Shown piece by piece: positions 32,452 through 43,340 of a stretch of 64,000 nt of DNA. Origin of the DNA: Geosiphon pyriformis. Taxonomy: Eukaryota > Glomeromycota > Glomeromycetes > Archaeosporales > Geosiphonaceae. How positions within the stretch are numbered: the stretch's first letter is position 1; each line of letters starts with the position of its first letter. Both the position numbers and the translations under genes were made by a program. The DNA lies in NCBI GenBank assembly GCA_016748015.1, contig JAAOMT010000657.1, positions 19,185-83,184 of the forward strand. The letters are read 5' to 3'. Below the pieces are notes generated by a model. It saw only the letters and a list, made by a program, of their open reading frames with translations, was not told the DNA's origin and searched no databases.

Positions 32452-33059
32452 TGTTACTCATAAAAAGAAAACAGATATAGAACAAGAGTAGGCCAATAAG
32501 AAAGCAGTAATTAACATGTGAGCACATTGCTTAGCAATGTGAAGCAATGTTAAAAATCATGGCATATTGCTCAACAATGTGGAGCAATGTCAAAAAAATA
32601 TGGCACATTGCTCAGCAATGTGAGCATTGTTTAGAAAATTATAGCACATTGCTCGAGAATGTGAGCAATCTCATAGAACCTAAATTATATATATATAGTA
32701 GTAGCATTAGAAGTAGAAAAGACAGACCTCCCAGTTTAGATTTAATTTAAGCAATCTTTCTATTCACAAATATCAATAAATAATTATTTACTATCTTAAT
32801 CCACTCTCTATTATCAACACTTCATGTTGATAGCAATTAATACTTAACCACACTGAAACAATAGCTTTTGATCACGGCTATTGATGGAATACTAACTTGC
32901 AATTGCATTGGCTTATTTCTTCATTTTTCTTTATTTTTTTTATTTTCTTTTCTTTGATTTTATTGTTGTGTACTAAATTGATTAAGAGAATTAAAGTGCT
33001 GAGTTATTAATGTCATGGATAGCCTGGTAAAAGACCCAGAAATAAGGGTAGAATTATAT
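32452..33059 (+). repeat. TE4 3' LTR, left part
   Basis: Starts TGTTACTCATAA after the polypurine tract and runs to GAATTATAT, where TE6 inserted (target duplication ATAT, 33056-33059). It matches the first part of 22216-23076. It has a TATA tract at 32685-32697. Confidence 0.92.
32522..32672 (+). repeat. 41-bp palindrome array in TE4 3' LTR
   Basis: Four units starting at 32522, 32562, 32603 and 32644 (spacing 40-41 bp). Each contains a hairpin of the form CACATTGCT..AGCAATGTG. It ends about 15 bp before the TATA tract. Confidence 0.82.
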
Positions 33060-33794
33060 TGTTATGGGTTGGAGTAACAAGCTAATAGATAGCAAGGGAG
33101 AACAGGATTGTATGGTAATGGAAATAATCAAAAGAAATTCAATTTCAATAAGTAAATTGAATAAGTATGAATTCAATGTACAAGATCAGTCTTATAAAAT
33201 ATCTCAGTGGCTATTCTTTTCAAAAAGTAACAAGAGAATCTGAAAGTAGAGAGATAGTTTATACTGTCAACAATTGATAACTGCTGGTATAATTCTATGT
33301 CTTATATCAGTGCTCTTAGAATTTAATATCAGGTATCAACTTGTGCTCTTCAGTCACGTTTATTCAAATAATCTTTAAATACTGCAATTACACATTTTAG
33401 GAAAGTGCCAACAAGTAATCTTTTATCCAAAAGATGTTCAGATACTTGAAAATAGAGAAAGAGAAATTAGCAATAAAAAAATGTTTAAGATAAAAGTTTG
33501 TTATTTTATTTCTTTGATTGTCTTGATTTTTTACATTGATTTTTTTCTACAGCTAAGAAACTCATCACTTATATATCTATTGAAAGTGATCAACAACCAG
33601 ATCAATGATCAGGTTAATAATCAGGTCAATGATCAGATTATTGATCAGGTCAATGATTAAGTCAATAATCAGGTTAATAATCAGATTGTTGATCAGGTCA
33701 ATGATCACTATTTAAAAATAGGGTGGTTAATTATATGACATTAGTGGCTAATACATGTAATAACTAATAAAAACTATGAGTTTCAACCATAACA
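33060..33794 (-). repeat. TE6 3' LTR (alpha family, 735 bp)
   Basis: The plus strand starts TGTTATGGGTTGG and ends CAACCATAACA. It has ten 12-bp units at 33588-33707 and a TATA tract at about 33571-33578, downstream of the array on the element strand. Confidence 0.93.
33588..33707 (-). repeat. 12-bp array, 10 units, TE6 3' LTR
   Basis: Ten consecutive 12-bp units with consensus GGTCAATGATCA (variants G/A at 2, C/T at 4, A/T at 6). The 5' LTR of the same element has only three. Confidence 0.92.
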
Positions 33795-34550
33795 TCATCC
33801 TCTCCAAAAAGATTGAGCTCTGGCAAAATCAAACTATTTAGGGAATACTCAATTTGAAGGGTTTTATCTAACTCAAAACTAACTAGTTTGTTAAAGTCTT
33901 TTGTGGATAAGATATATAAAACTTGAGGCGAAATGAGCTTTGTGTTCAAGAGACCAAATCTTTGTATAAAAGTTTTGGCTTTTCTTGCAATGGTCAAAAC
34001 TCTTGGGACATCTAATCATACAATGTCCAAAATTTCCATTTGTATCTCAGAAGTTGTTTTCTTTATGAGCTTTATGTCTTCTATGATTTCACCAAGGCAA
34101 CCATAGAATTCTAGTTGTCTTTCATATGACAAGTTTTTGTCTATGGGCAAGATATTTTTAATTGTTTTTCCAATTGTGATAGAAGATGCAAGTATTGCTG
34201 CTGTTATATTTTCCAGCAAATACTTATCCATTTTGCTACCAATTCTTTCTTTTCTGATAGTTGTTTTCTTTGGTCTAATAACAGTATGTGTTCCACTGTT
34301 GTCAGTTATTGTAGTTTGTTTTTCAATGGTCAGAGTAGCATTTGGATAGTTTTAATCCAATATTCATAAAAAGTATAGAAAGCATTTTGAATGTTTTGAT
34401 CCAGAAAATAATTGTTCATGTTGATTGAAGATACCTCTGTTTTGGGAGTAGTGCATTTATTTATATCTGATTTTTGCTGATTATTTGGGTCGGTATTACT
34501 ACAACAGATAACCAATCAGATTGTTTATGATATTTCTTGAGTCGCGTGCC
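33764..34550 (-). pseudogene. TE6 post-integrase domain reading into the 3' LTR
   Basis: Open pieces (34330-34515, 34016-34231, 33764-33997) are separated by a frameshift and a TGA. Content: a Thr/Asn-rich start, YFLDQNIQNAFYTFYEYW, then helical LPIDKNLSYERQLEFYGCLGEIIEDIKLIKKT, then FGLLNTKLISPQVLYILSTKDFNKLVSFEL, ending FGEDDVMVETHSFY. The final 10 codons and stop lie inside the LTR (overlap 33764-33794). The same sequence occurs in TE9 and TE10. No known domain is recognised. Confidence 0.75.
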
Positions 34551-34793
34551 ATGAACAGGATGATCATTAAAGATTGTTCTGAATTGATCTTGAAGAATAT
34601 AAGAACCATTGTTCAGAACTTTGTTGACTATAAAGGGTTCTTTTCATTGGCTAGAGAATTTATCACCATAAACATTGTCTTTGTCTAAATGGTATTCCAA
34701 AACCAAGTCACCAATGTTTAAGGAAAGTATTTTATAGGTTTTCTTTTTCTTAAGCTTTTCTTAGAACTGTTTTATTTTTTCAAAGGCAATTAT
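34551..34793 (-). pseudogene. TE6 integrase C-terminal segment
   Basis: Reads FEKIKQF.EKLKKKKTYKILSLNIGDLVLEYHLDKDNVYGDKFS then EPFIVNKVLNNGSYILQDQFRTIFNDHPVHGTRLKKY. This resembles the usual GPF/Y module layout (EPFIV in place of GPF). A few stops interrupt it. Confidence 0.7.
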
Positions 34794-35663
34794 TCATGCC
34801 TCTACCAATGAGTCAAGAATGATACCAAGTTTTCTTTGCAAAATGTCTTTGTAATTCCCTATTGTGATTTCTTCAAAGAATATTGTCTCAATATCAGTTT
34901 CTATTGGTAGTGTTGCTATTTGTCCATAGAGCAAATAAAAGGGTTCATAACTTGTTGTGTCATGATTCACAATTCTATAAGCAAACAAAGCTGAAGGCAG
35001 TACTTTGTTCCATAAGTTTGTTTCTTTATTTGTTTTGGCTAAGGTTTCACACAGTGTTCTATTGAAATGTTCCACTAGGCCATTTGTTTGGGGGTGATAA
35101 GAAGAAGAAAGTTTGTAACGTATTCCCATTTTTCTACAAAGTTCTTTAACCAGTGTACTAAAAAAAGCTCTTTCTCTATCAGATAAAAGTTCTTTAGAGC
35201 AGCCATGGCAACAAATGATATCTTCATAAATGAAATTAGCAATAGAAACTGCTGTTTGATCTGGAATAGCTCTTGCTTCTACCCACTTTGTAAGATAGTC
35301 AGTAGTTGTGATAATGTATCTGTTGTCATCAGGAGTTACTGTTAATAGTCCAACAACATCTATACCAATTCTGTTAAATGGTTGGCCAATAGAGATTGGA
35401 TGAATGTCTTCTTTGCAATTGGGTTTTCCTCTTCTTTGGCAGGTATTACAAGTTTTGATGTACTCAGCAATGTCTTTTCTCAAAGTAGGCCAATAATAGC
35501 AAACTAGAGTTTTCTGAATGGTTTTTGTTTTTCCAAAGTGTCCAGCTAATGGATTAGTATGCATGTTGTAGATCACAATTTCTCTTTCTTCAAATCTTAT
35601 GACTCTCTGGGGGCAGTTAGGATCTTTTCTATTTCTTTTGTATAATTGGTTCTGGCAGATCAA
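34794..35663 (-). CDS. TE6 integrase (zinc domain and DDE core)
   Basis: A 289-codon open frame, the most intact integrase in the window. The zinc domain has H in NMHTNPLAGH with the second H in GHFGK and Cys pair CNTC. The core has D of GIDVVG, D of LLSDRE (usually SDRG) and E of GLVEHFN, with SSSYHPQTNG between. It has no ATG at its start (TTG), consistent with being part of a longer Gag-Pol frame. It ends in a TAG at the C-terminal segment. Confidence 0.92.
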   Translation of the reverse strand: MICQNQLYKRNRKDPNCPQRVIRFEEREIVIYNMHTNPLAGHFGKTKTIQKTLVCYYWPTLRKDIAEYIKTCNTCQRRGKPNCKEDIHPISIGQPFNRIGIDVVGLLTVTPDDNRYIITTTDYLTKWVEARAIPDQTAVSIANFIYEDIICCHGCSKELLSDRERAFFSTLVKELCRKMGIRYKLSSSYHPQTNGLVEHFNRTLCETLAKTNKETNLWNKVLPSALFAYRIVNHDTTSYEPFYLLYGQIATLPIETDIETIFFEEITIGNYKDILQRKLGIILDSLVEA

Positions 35664-36024
35664 ATAAAAAATTTGATTGTTTGTGCAAATGTTTTCTTTG
35701 CTGTTGATTGTATTTCAGTAGGTATTGTCTTTTACCCAAAAATTCCATTAAAGCAGAGTAGTTGTCCAAGTTTATTATTATTTTTGGTTGTAAGAGAATT
35801 ACTAATAATTAGGTTGGTTTGGTTTGAGAGATTGTACTGTTACTTGGTGGTAAGTCTGAAGAGAGTGTTAGCATTTTGATAATTAGCTCTTTTATGGTGT
35901 TGAATATCATAGTTGAATTCATCCAAGTAGAGTATTTAGTGAGTTATCTGTTTATGTTCTAATTTTTTCTTGTTGTGCAGCCAAACCAAAGCTTGGTGAT
36001 CTGTTACCACCAAAAACTTTACAC
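35664..36024 (-). pseudogene. TE6 segment between RNase H and integrase, RNase H C-terminus
   Basis: Degenerate coding sequence. RNase H ends just after TE7, with a stop a few codons later (TTK-TAA), then the linker into the integrase zinc domain. It matches 52500-52870 of TE9. Confidence 0.65.
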
Positions 36025-36716
36025 TGTTATAGTTGAAACTCATAATTTTTATTAGTTATCACATGTATTAGCCACTGATGTTACATAAGTAGCCACTCTA
36101 TTTTTAGATAGTAATCATTGACCTGATCAATGACCTGATTGTTGACCTGATCATTGATTTGATTATTGACCTAGTCGTTGACCTGGTCATTGACCACTTT
36201 CAATAGCTATATAAGTGATGAATCTCTTAGCTGTAGAAAATCATCTCTCAGACAAGAATCAAATAAATAAAAATAACAACTTTCATCTCAATCACTCTCT
36301 TATTGCTAATTTTCCTTTCCCTACCTTCAAGTATCTGAACATCTTAGGATAAAAGATTACTTGTTGGCCTTTTTCTATTTGAATAATTGTAGTATTTGAA
36401 AACTATTTGTATAAACATGACTAAAGAACACAAGTTAATACCTGATATTGAATTCTAAAAGTGTCGATGTGAAGACATAGAATTAATACCAGCGGTGATC
36501 AATTGTTAACAGTACAGACTATCCCTCTACCTTCAGATTCCTTTGTTACCTTTTGAAAAGAATAGCGACTGAGATATTTTATGAGACTGATCTCACACAT
36601 TGAATCCATACTCATTCAATTTGCTTATTGAAGTTGAATCTCCTTTGATTATTTTCATCACCCTACAATCCTGTTCTCTCTTGCTATCCGTTAGCTTATT
36701 ACTCCAATCTGTAACA
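36025..36716 (+). repeat. TE7: solo LTR, alpha family (692 bp)
   Basis: In plus orientation it starts TGTTATAGTTGAAACTC and ends CCAATCTGTAACA, flanked by ACAC (36021-36024) and ACAC (36717-36720). It lies within RNase H of TE6, in the opposite orientation. There is no internal region, so it arose by LTR-LTR recombination. Seven 12-bp units lie at 36112-36195, followed by GCTATATAAG. Confidence 0.93.
36112..36195 (+). repeat. 12-bp array, 7 units, TE7
   Basis: Units TGATCAATGACC and variants, directly upstream of TATATAAG at about 36208-36215. Confidence 0.9.
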
Positions 36717-36720
36717 ACAC

Positions 36721-37674
36721 TAAGGAGATACTTATCTCAGTAATTGGTAGCTCAAACTACTGCTAAGCATTCCTGTTTAGTAACTGAATAGTTCTTTTCT
36801 GCTGATGTAAGGGTTCTATTAGCATAAACTATTGCATGTTCTCTGCCATCTTCATTTTTTTGTAAGAGAACAGCACCAAGTCCATAGCCAGATGCATCAG
36901 TGTGAAAAATGAAAGGTTGATCCAGATCAGGTTGCTTAAGAATAGGTTCTGTAACCAATTTTTCTTTGAGAGTTTCAAATGCTTTCTGTTGATGTGTGCC
37001 CCAATGGTAATTGATATTTTTCCTGAGTAGCTGATTGAGTGGAGAGGCAATTTTGGAGAAATCCTTAACAAATTTGCGATAATAGAAGACCAAATCAAGG
37101 AAAAAAGTAACTCATGAACATTCATTGGTTGTCTTATGTTCTGAACTTTTTTCACTTTGGCTGGATCAAAGAAGATTCCATTTTTTGTAATAAAATGGCC
37201 AAGGAATTGGGTGAATTGTCTTCCAAAGAAAGATTTGATTGGGTTAATCTTGAGATCTGCATTTTTGAGAAAATCAAAAACCTTTTGCAAATATTCAAGG
37301 TATTCATCCCAGATTTTTGAGTACACCATTATATTGTCCAGATAGACCAGAACAAAGTTTTCTTTTACTGATTCAAATACTTTATCCATTAAATGTTGAA
37401 AGATGAGAGGAACATTAGTGAGACCAAAAAGCATGATTGTGAATTCATAGGTGCCATACTTGGTGATAAAGGTGGTTTTCTTCCGGCTTTCTGGATCCAT
37501 CTCTACTTGCCAAAATCCAGCAGTTAGATCAATGGTTGAAAAGAAAGCAGCATTTTTGAATTGGTCCAGCATTGTATCAATCTTGAGAAGTGGATATATG
37601 TTTCTTTTAGTAATGGTATTTAATTGGTGGTAGTCAACACAGAAGCATAGGGTTCTACCTTTCTTGAATACCAC
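36721..37674 (-). pseudogene. TE6 reverse transcriptase and RNase H (N-terminal part)
   Basis: The RT frame (37674 to about 37095) holds CFCVDYHQLN, DLTAGFWQVEMDP and LFGLTNVPLIFQHLMD. The catalytic site is YLDN (37333-37344), not YLDD. The frame shifts by one base near 37095, then FYYRKFVKDFSKIASPLNQLL and RNase [47 protein letters not shown] follow, until TE7 interrupts at 36720. Confidence 0.88.
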
Positions 37675-37955
37675 TAGAACTGAGAAAGCCTATTCACTCT
37701 TGGTTTTTTGTATAAATCCAAGTTCTTTCATCTGGTTTATTTCTTTTTTGATAAACTCATTATTTCAGTAATTGGATTGGTAAGGCTTTAAATGAATGAG
37801 GCAAGTTTCTCTGGTGGTGATAGTGTGTTGTATCACATGAGTTTGTCCTAAGGTATTACCTTCTTTTGAGATAACTGGTTGTTTCTTGCCAACAGATTTT
37901 TAATGTTTATCTTTCTTTCTTCTGAGGAAAGTTCTCTTTGTTTTACTACTAATGA
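37675..37955 (-). pseudogene. TE6 RT N-terminal leader
   Basis: A degenerate leader into RT with stops. QTHVIQHTITTRETCLIHLKPYQSN can be read, the alpha equivalent of the QHxIxTGxxxPI segment before gypsy RTs. Confidence 0.65.
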
Positions 37956-38617
37956 TTAGATCTCAGATGGTTCATTCTTAAAAGACTTCTGTACTTCTTT
38001 TAATTCATCTCTTGGTATTAGGCTAATTGGTTCCCAATCTTTGTAATAGATTAGGCATGATTTGCATTCATCACTTGGAGAATACAAAGGTTTATTACAC
38101 CAGCACCGAGCACAAGGATCATACCACCAATAACTGTATTTGGCTTTCTTGCCAGGCTTTTGGTCAAAGGTTCTTTTTAGAATATCATAGTAGGGCCAGT
38201 AGATCAGCTTGCCATTTACAATGATTCCCTCTCTATTAGCTTTAACATTGTCTAATGGCTTGCCATCACTCATGAAGGTGGTGTAGGTGAGTTTAGCAGT
38301 TTCTTCTTGTTCTTCTTGTTCATCTTCTTCATTATCTGATTCCTCTGATTGCTCATCTTCTTGATTTTGTTTAGTTGCTGGAGGAGTTGTCCAATGGCGA
38401 CATTTAACCACAATAGGTTTTTCACCACATTTGATGGTTAGCTTACAAAGTTCATAGTCGAGTAAGGCTTTTGCTTTCTTGAGCCACTCATTGCCAACAA
38501 TGATGGTGTATTCTTTAGCTTCAGAAACTTCCATGTCAGTTTCAATACTGATGCTATTGAAGTAAACAGGAATAGCTTTGGCAATGCCCAGACTTTTTTT
38601 CTTGTTATTATATACGT
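37956..38617 (-). pseudogene. TE6 protease C-terminal half, acidic linker and zinc-ribbon-like module
   Basis: The open 223-codon frame to 38627 includes TE8 sequence at its very start; TE6 sequence ends at 38617. It contains the second protease block (TIIVGNEWLKKAKALLDY), a Glu/Asp/Gln-rich low-complexity linker, and CARCWC...CKSC, a CX2CXC-n-CX2C cluster suited to zinc binding. It replaces the dUTPase region of beta and gamma elements. Function unknown. Confidence 0.8.
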
Positions 38618-39515
38618 TGTTACTCATAGAATATAGGAAATATAGTATTATTAGTCAGTAGATATTAGCCAATCAGATGTGGACGTAGTAAAATGTGGAA
38701 TTCTAAGATTCCTCTCAGGAATTGCAGAATTCCAGAAATTACAAGATTCTCACACAAGGAATTGCAGGATTCCAAAATTCCAGAATTCCTCTTAAAGGAA
38801 TCACAGAATTCCAGGAATTCCAAGATTCCTGTCGTGAAGAATTGAAAAATTGAAAAATCTCAATTATGTATATATAGCAGTAGTATTAGAAGCTGAAAAA
38901 GAAACATCTGAGTTTAGATTTAATCTAAGCAACCCTTCACATCACAAATATCAATAAATAACTATTTCTATATCTCAATTTATCCTCCACTATCAACTTC
39001 ATGTTGATAGTAACAAATACTTAAACATGCTGGAACAATAGCTTTTGATCATGACTATTGATGGAATACTAATCAAAAATTGCCTTGGCTCATTTCTTTA
39101 TTTTATTTCTGTTTTCTTTATTTTTTTTCTTTATTTCATTTTCTTTGTTGTTGTATACTAATTGATTAAAAGATTAAGTACTGAGTTATTGACATCAAGA
39201 ATAGCCTGGTAAAAGACCCAGAAATAAGGGTAGGATTTTTATATATTATTGGATAGCTTACCAGAAGAGCATGACTGCCAGACTAAATCCAGCCACCACA
39301 CTAAGAAAGAAATTGGGAAAACTCTCAGAAGAATACATCTACTATTGTTACTATTGAATCTCTGTTCATTATATAAAGAACTCAACTAAAACCTTTAGAT
39401 CATGTAAAACCTTCAGAATTACCACCACCCACATCAACAGAAATCAACATAGCTTTTGAGTACCAAGTTATGGGTTTGTTATTTAATTCCACAGCAGAAA
39501 TAATCATCTGTAACA
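38618..39515 (+). repeat. TE8 5' LTR (beta family)
   Basis: CCAAT box near 38670, GGAATTCC-type array at 38698-38860, TGTATATATA at 38867-38876. The rest matches TE3 LTRs. Confidence 0.93.
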
Positions 39516-39517
39516 TT

Positions 39518-39533
39518 TGGTGCTCCCTGTGAG
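39518..39533 (+). promoter_or_regulatory. TE8 primer binding site
   Basis: TGGTGCTCCCTGTGAG, identical to TE3 and TE9, two bases after the LTR. Confidence 0.7.
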
Positions 39534-39577
39534 ATATAATCTTACAGAGAACCCACACCAACAAACACCATTCAAAA

Positions 39578-41200
39578 GTGGCAGAATCAGAAAATATAGG
39601 AGCAAACCATTTAGGATTCACAAAGTTCTTATTCCAACACTATTGTCAATACTTGGGATTAAACCACAATCATATATCTGCTGAATTAGCCTTCAATTTC
39701 TATGTCAATGAAAAGATTTCCTCTTTGTTAGGAACACCAGTGAATACTGAATCAGCAAGAGAAACTTTCTATAAGGAATTAATTCAAAACACCAACCTAC
39801 TAACAAATCATAATTTTGCATCTATCATCACTGAAATCAACAAAGAAATTAAACATTACACCCAATAAAGATATCCAATTACATATGCTAGTAAAGACAA
39901 AGGAAAACTACAAACACCAGCAGTAATATCCAGAAAAATACAACCACCTACTTGGAAGAAAAACAGAATTGAATCCCCAAGCAACCCATTCTATCATTAT
40001 ACACCTGGAAGTGCCATTAACATATCATCAACAGATGCATCCTCACCAACTATGACATCAGCATTTGGATAATTCCTATTCCAAAGTAGACAAAGGAAAA
40101 CAGAATTATTAGAACCATACGGCAAATACTTTGAGGGATTTAATTCACGATTATCAACCCTATTAGGACTTTGATCACCACCGCCTCCACCAGATTTCGG
40201 AATTTTTGATCTGTGAAAAGTAACAAAATCAGAAAGAGAGGAAGAAAAATCAGAGGATCAAGAATTTACTTACCAAAACCCAATCACTAAAAACCTGGAA
40301 GTTGAAACCCCAAATCTTCAAATTCAGCAAAATCTAAATCTAGAAAATTCGGAAATTAAAACTCCGAATATTCACACCTTGCCAAATCAAAGAAATCAAA
40401 ACCCCGATTTAATTAATCAGCAAAACCTACCTCCAGTTATTATCATCAATCAATCACCAATTAAGCTAATTAGTGAGCCAATTCAACTACCTTAAGTACC
40501 ACTCCAACAACCATTATCTCTTTAACAACTTTAGCAACAGTTGCCTCAACAGTCCCAGCAACCTATAGTACCAATGGCCTATGTATCAATCGCCAAATTA
40601 AAAAAATTCATCAGTGAAGAGAATGATGCTCAAGCTTGGTTGAATGATGTCGCCAAAGCAATCACGGCAAACAATTGGAACGATGACAAAGCTCTTCAGG
40701 CAATTCCATATTTCCTCCAAGATACCATAGATTTGTGATATCAAAGCTTAGCTGCAAAACCTCAAATGTTTGATGCATTTAAGCAGGAGTTCTTAAGATA
40801 CTTCAGTAATAATAATAGTATCAACCATTTGGTAAATACTTTTACTACCATTAAGCAAGGGGACACTGAAGCCGTTATTACATACTTGGGACGATTCCAT
40901 AGATGTCTATGTCAGATCCAAGCTATCAACACTGATTATTTTACAGTGGCCCAAATTTTGAATCAATTTATCAAAGGCTTATGCAGTAGTATTCTCCAAT
41001 GTGTACATCCACTACACCCAGCAGATTTACAAGCAGCCATCATTAATACCAGAGATTTTGAAGCAGCCAAACTTGAAGCTAACCACGCCCAAGCCGTCAA
41101 TCTAGTAATGAATGGATCATCTGAATTGGATTCTAAATTGAAACAATTCAGTGATTCTATCAATCAAAAATTAGAGGGGTACTTAGCTGACAACTAAGCA
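39578..41200 (+). pseudogene. TE8 Gag (N-terminal domain, linker, capsid)
   Basis: A GTG start with no ATG upstream. The N-terminal domain (NHLGFTKFLFQHYCQYL, AELAFNFYVNEKI) is open to 39866. Then nonsense codons interrupt an acidic and Gln-rich linker. The capsid is open at 40541-40738 and 40766-41197 (AWLNDVAKAITANNWND, FLRYFSNNNSINHLV, TTIKQGDTEAVITYLGRFHR, QILNQFIKGLCSSIL). All pieces are in the same frame. Confidence 0.85.
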
Positions 41201-42360
41201 ATCTATCAACCGCCACAACAACACAACAATCAGGGAAACTTCAATCATGTCCAAAATCAGCCATGTTCATTATTTCTGGCCAATCAACAGTGGCAACAAG
41301 AAACATGTGTTTCCCACTATTGTGGTAGACAAGAACACATACAAATTGATTGCCACCAATGTTTAAATAACCAACAATCAGGAAATCAATATCAAAACCC
41401 CAATCGCCAGTTCCCAGCTCCGAGTTCCCAGCAAAATCAAGAACAATACCAACACTTACCTCATTATGCACCAATAATGCAGCAATCAATTTATCAACCA
41501 CCAGTATATTAAGCTCCAATTTATCAACCGCAGCCATAAGTAATTTATCAACAACTACAGCTGCAAATAATCTATCAACCCCAACAAATTCAAACACCGC
41601 CCCAAAACTTACCACCCAATGGAACACAAAGACCAAGAATAACTCAACAGAGCTGGAAATCAGCAATAGTGGTCCATCAACCAATCCCCAGTTCTTCACA
41701 GCAACCATTTGGATTACGCCAGTGGAATTCGGGTACTGGTCAACCCCAGAACCTGAATTCCCAGAACTATTTAAGCCTCCTGATTACCCTAGAAGACACC
41801 TCAGCCAATAACCTGACATTTACCCAAAAACAACCACTTACCAGTAATATTCCCCCTGCTACCATCACCAAAGACGAGTCCTTGGCTGCTATCTTCCCAT
41901 TCGAATTTGAGAAAACAACTGCAACACCGTTATTTAGTGGAGCCGCTCTTGAAGCCAAACTGATCACCACGATGTACACTGATGCCAAAGTTGAGAGACA
42001 ATCCATCAAATTGATCCTTGACAGTGGTTCAGCAGGCAGCATTATCACATGACAACTCATGGATCAATTAGGTCACTGAATTGACTGAGCTGTCAGTGCC
42101 AGAATTATCACCACTGATGGAGTGACCAAAACTCCAATCAGCGAAATTGATGACTTCCCTTTTGAAATCAATGGCATCGTAACTCCCATTAAAGTTTTAG
42201 TGATAAAAGCCACCCAATACCAAGCTCTTGTTAGTAATAACTGGCTATCCAAAGTTGACGCGACACTAGACTGAAACACCCAAGAACTCCAGCTAGCATT
42301 CAATGGTCAACATGCACATGTGCCAGTCATGTGTAGTCACTTTAAAGCTCCTTCAAAAGA
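41201..42360 (+). pseudogene. TE8 knuckle remnant, linker and retropepsin
   Basis: The knuckle near 41300-41350 reads SHYCGRQEHIQIDC with the first Cys changed to Ser. A Gln/Pro/Tyr-rich linker follows. The protease has LAAIFPFEFEKTTATPLFSGAALEAKLIT and IKLILDSGSAGSIIT at about 41995-42050, an intact DSG active site, then a TGA (Arg). The later block is QALVSNNWLSKVDATLD. Confidence 0.83.
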
Positions 42361-42676
42361 ACAACCATTGATCGAGTTAGAAGAAGAAGAAAAAAAGCCT
42401 ATTTGGGAAGCTTATCAAGTCTCTTGGGCTGACGTCGACCACAATGAACTACTACCCATACTTTCATGGGATGACAAGGGAAAGAAGAAGGAAGAAAAAA
42501 AACTTGTCTGGAAGCTAAACCTAAGAGCATGGAGTGACGACAGCCAGAGCAAACCAACCGCTGAATGGAGTTGGGAAGAAAAAGGAAAAGGGAAGGAACA
42601 AGAAAAAGAGCCGACATTAGCCAACGAGTCAACTTATGTCCCATACAGTTGCCAACCACCAGTTCAATACTGTTGA
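42361..42676 (+). pseudogene. TE8 charged Trp-repeat linker
   Basis: Part of the open frame 42320-42676. Three similar units contain W(E/K)xxxxxxWxD followed by a Lys/Glu-rich stretch (IWEAYQVSWADVD, VWKLNLRAWSDDS, EWSWEEKGKGKE). This internal repeat is a likely flexible linker between protease and zinc modules. Function unknown. Confidence 0.65.
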
Positions 42677-43340
42677 CCCAAGCTAGTATGTGTCGATTGT
42701 AGCAAAAAATTGTCATCAATGGGCGCATATTGCAACAAAAATGAGGAATAGTCCACTGCAACCAAATACTACTGTCACCCATGCATCTTTGAATGCGATG
42801 GATGACCACCAAAAATAAAAAAATAAGACAGCATCTTGTGTTTAGCTTGTAAAGATACTCTCTTAGATGAAGAGATGTGAAAAGACATTCTTGAAAGAGG
42901 AGGAGCATGTGACGAGACATGCCAATACACAATCCTGATTAACAACTGGGTACAAAAGGGAACACCCATCGACAATGCCTAGAAATAAGCATTAAGACGC
43001 CTGGAAAAATACCCACACAATGAAGATGAAATCTGGAGAATGGCATATGCTATGTTAGAAGACGCCACAACAGAGGAGCTGAGAGAAATTAAAAACAATT
43101 CACTATCTCTACCTGAGCCTGAATATGTCCAAACTTTCAATGCCTTTAGTGACATTGAAGACGATCCAGAGAAATTTCATGAGCACTACCAACAATTAGC
43201 ATCCACAAAAAAGGAACAGAAGCAATGCTTAGAAGAGATAAACACCTGACTATGTGACCACTGTTTGATCTCATGTGACTTCCAGTATTGTGATAAGTGT
43301 AACCTCATCTACAATCCACCACTACGCATGATCTACACGA
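42677..43340 (+). pseudogene. TE8 Cys-rich zinc modules
   Basis: In frame with stops: LVCVDCSKKLSS, YYCHPCIFECDG, ILCLACKDTLL, GACDETCQYTILINNW, then helical 43040-43249 and LCDHCLISCDFQYCDKCNLIY. Same layout as TE3 and TE4. Confidence 0.7.

Noticed and set aside
32522-32672. Regularly spaced palindromic repeats resembling a CRISPR array
   Set aside because: They lie in an LTR just upstream of TATA, spacers are not unique, the same array recurs in TE2 and TE4, and the genome is eukaryotic.
33588-33707. TGATCA repeats as a replication origin or host satellite
   Set aside because: They occur only within alpha LTRs at a fixed place, and unit number follows LTR length, so they belong to the LTR.
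34794-35663. TE6 integrase as a stand-alone host gene
   Set aside because: No ATG start, continuous with RNase H upstream and the post-integrase region downstream, and bounded by alpha LTRs.
41241-41708. Long minus-strand frame within TE8 (155 codons), with similar ones at 14407-14910 and 24890-25273
   Set aside because: They are antisense to the Gag-Pol linker of TE8, TE3 and TE4, which has low-complexity Asn/Thr/Gln codons that leave the opposite frame open. No domain is visible.
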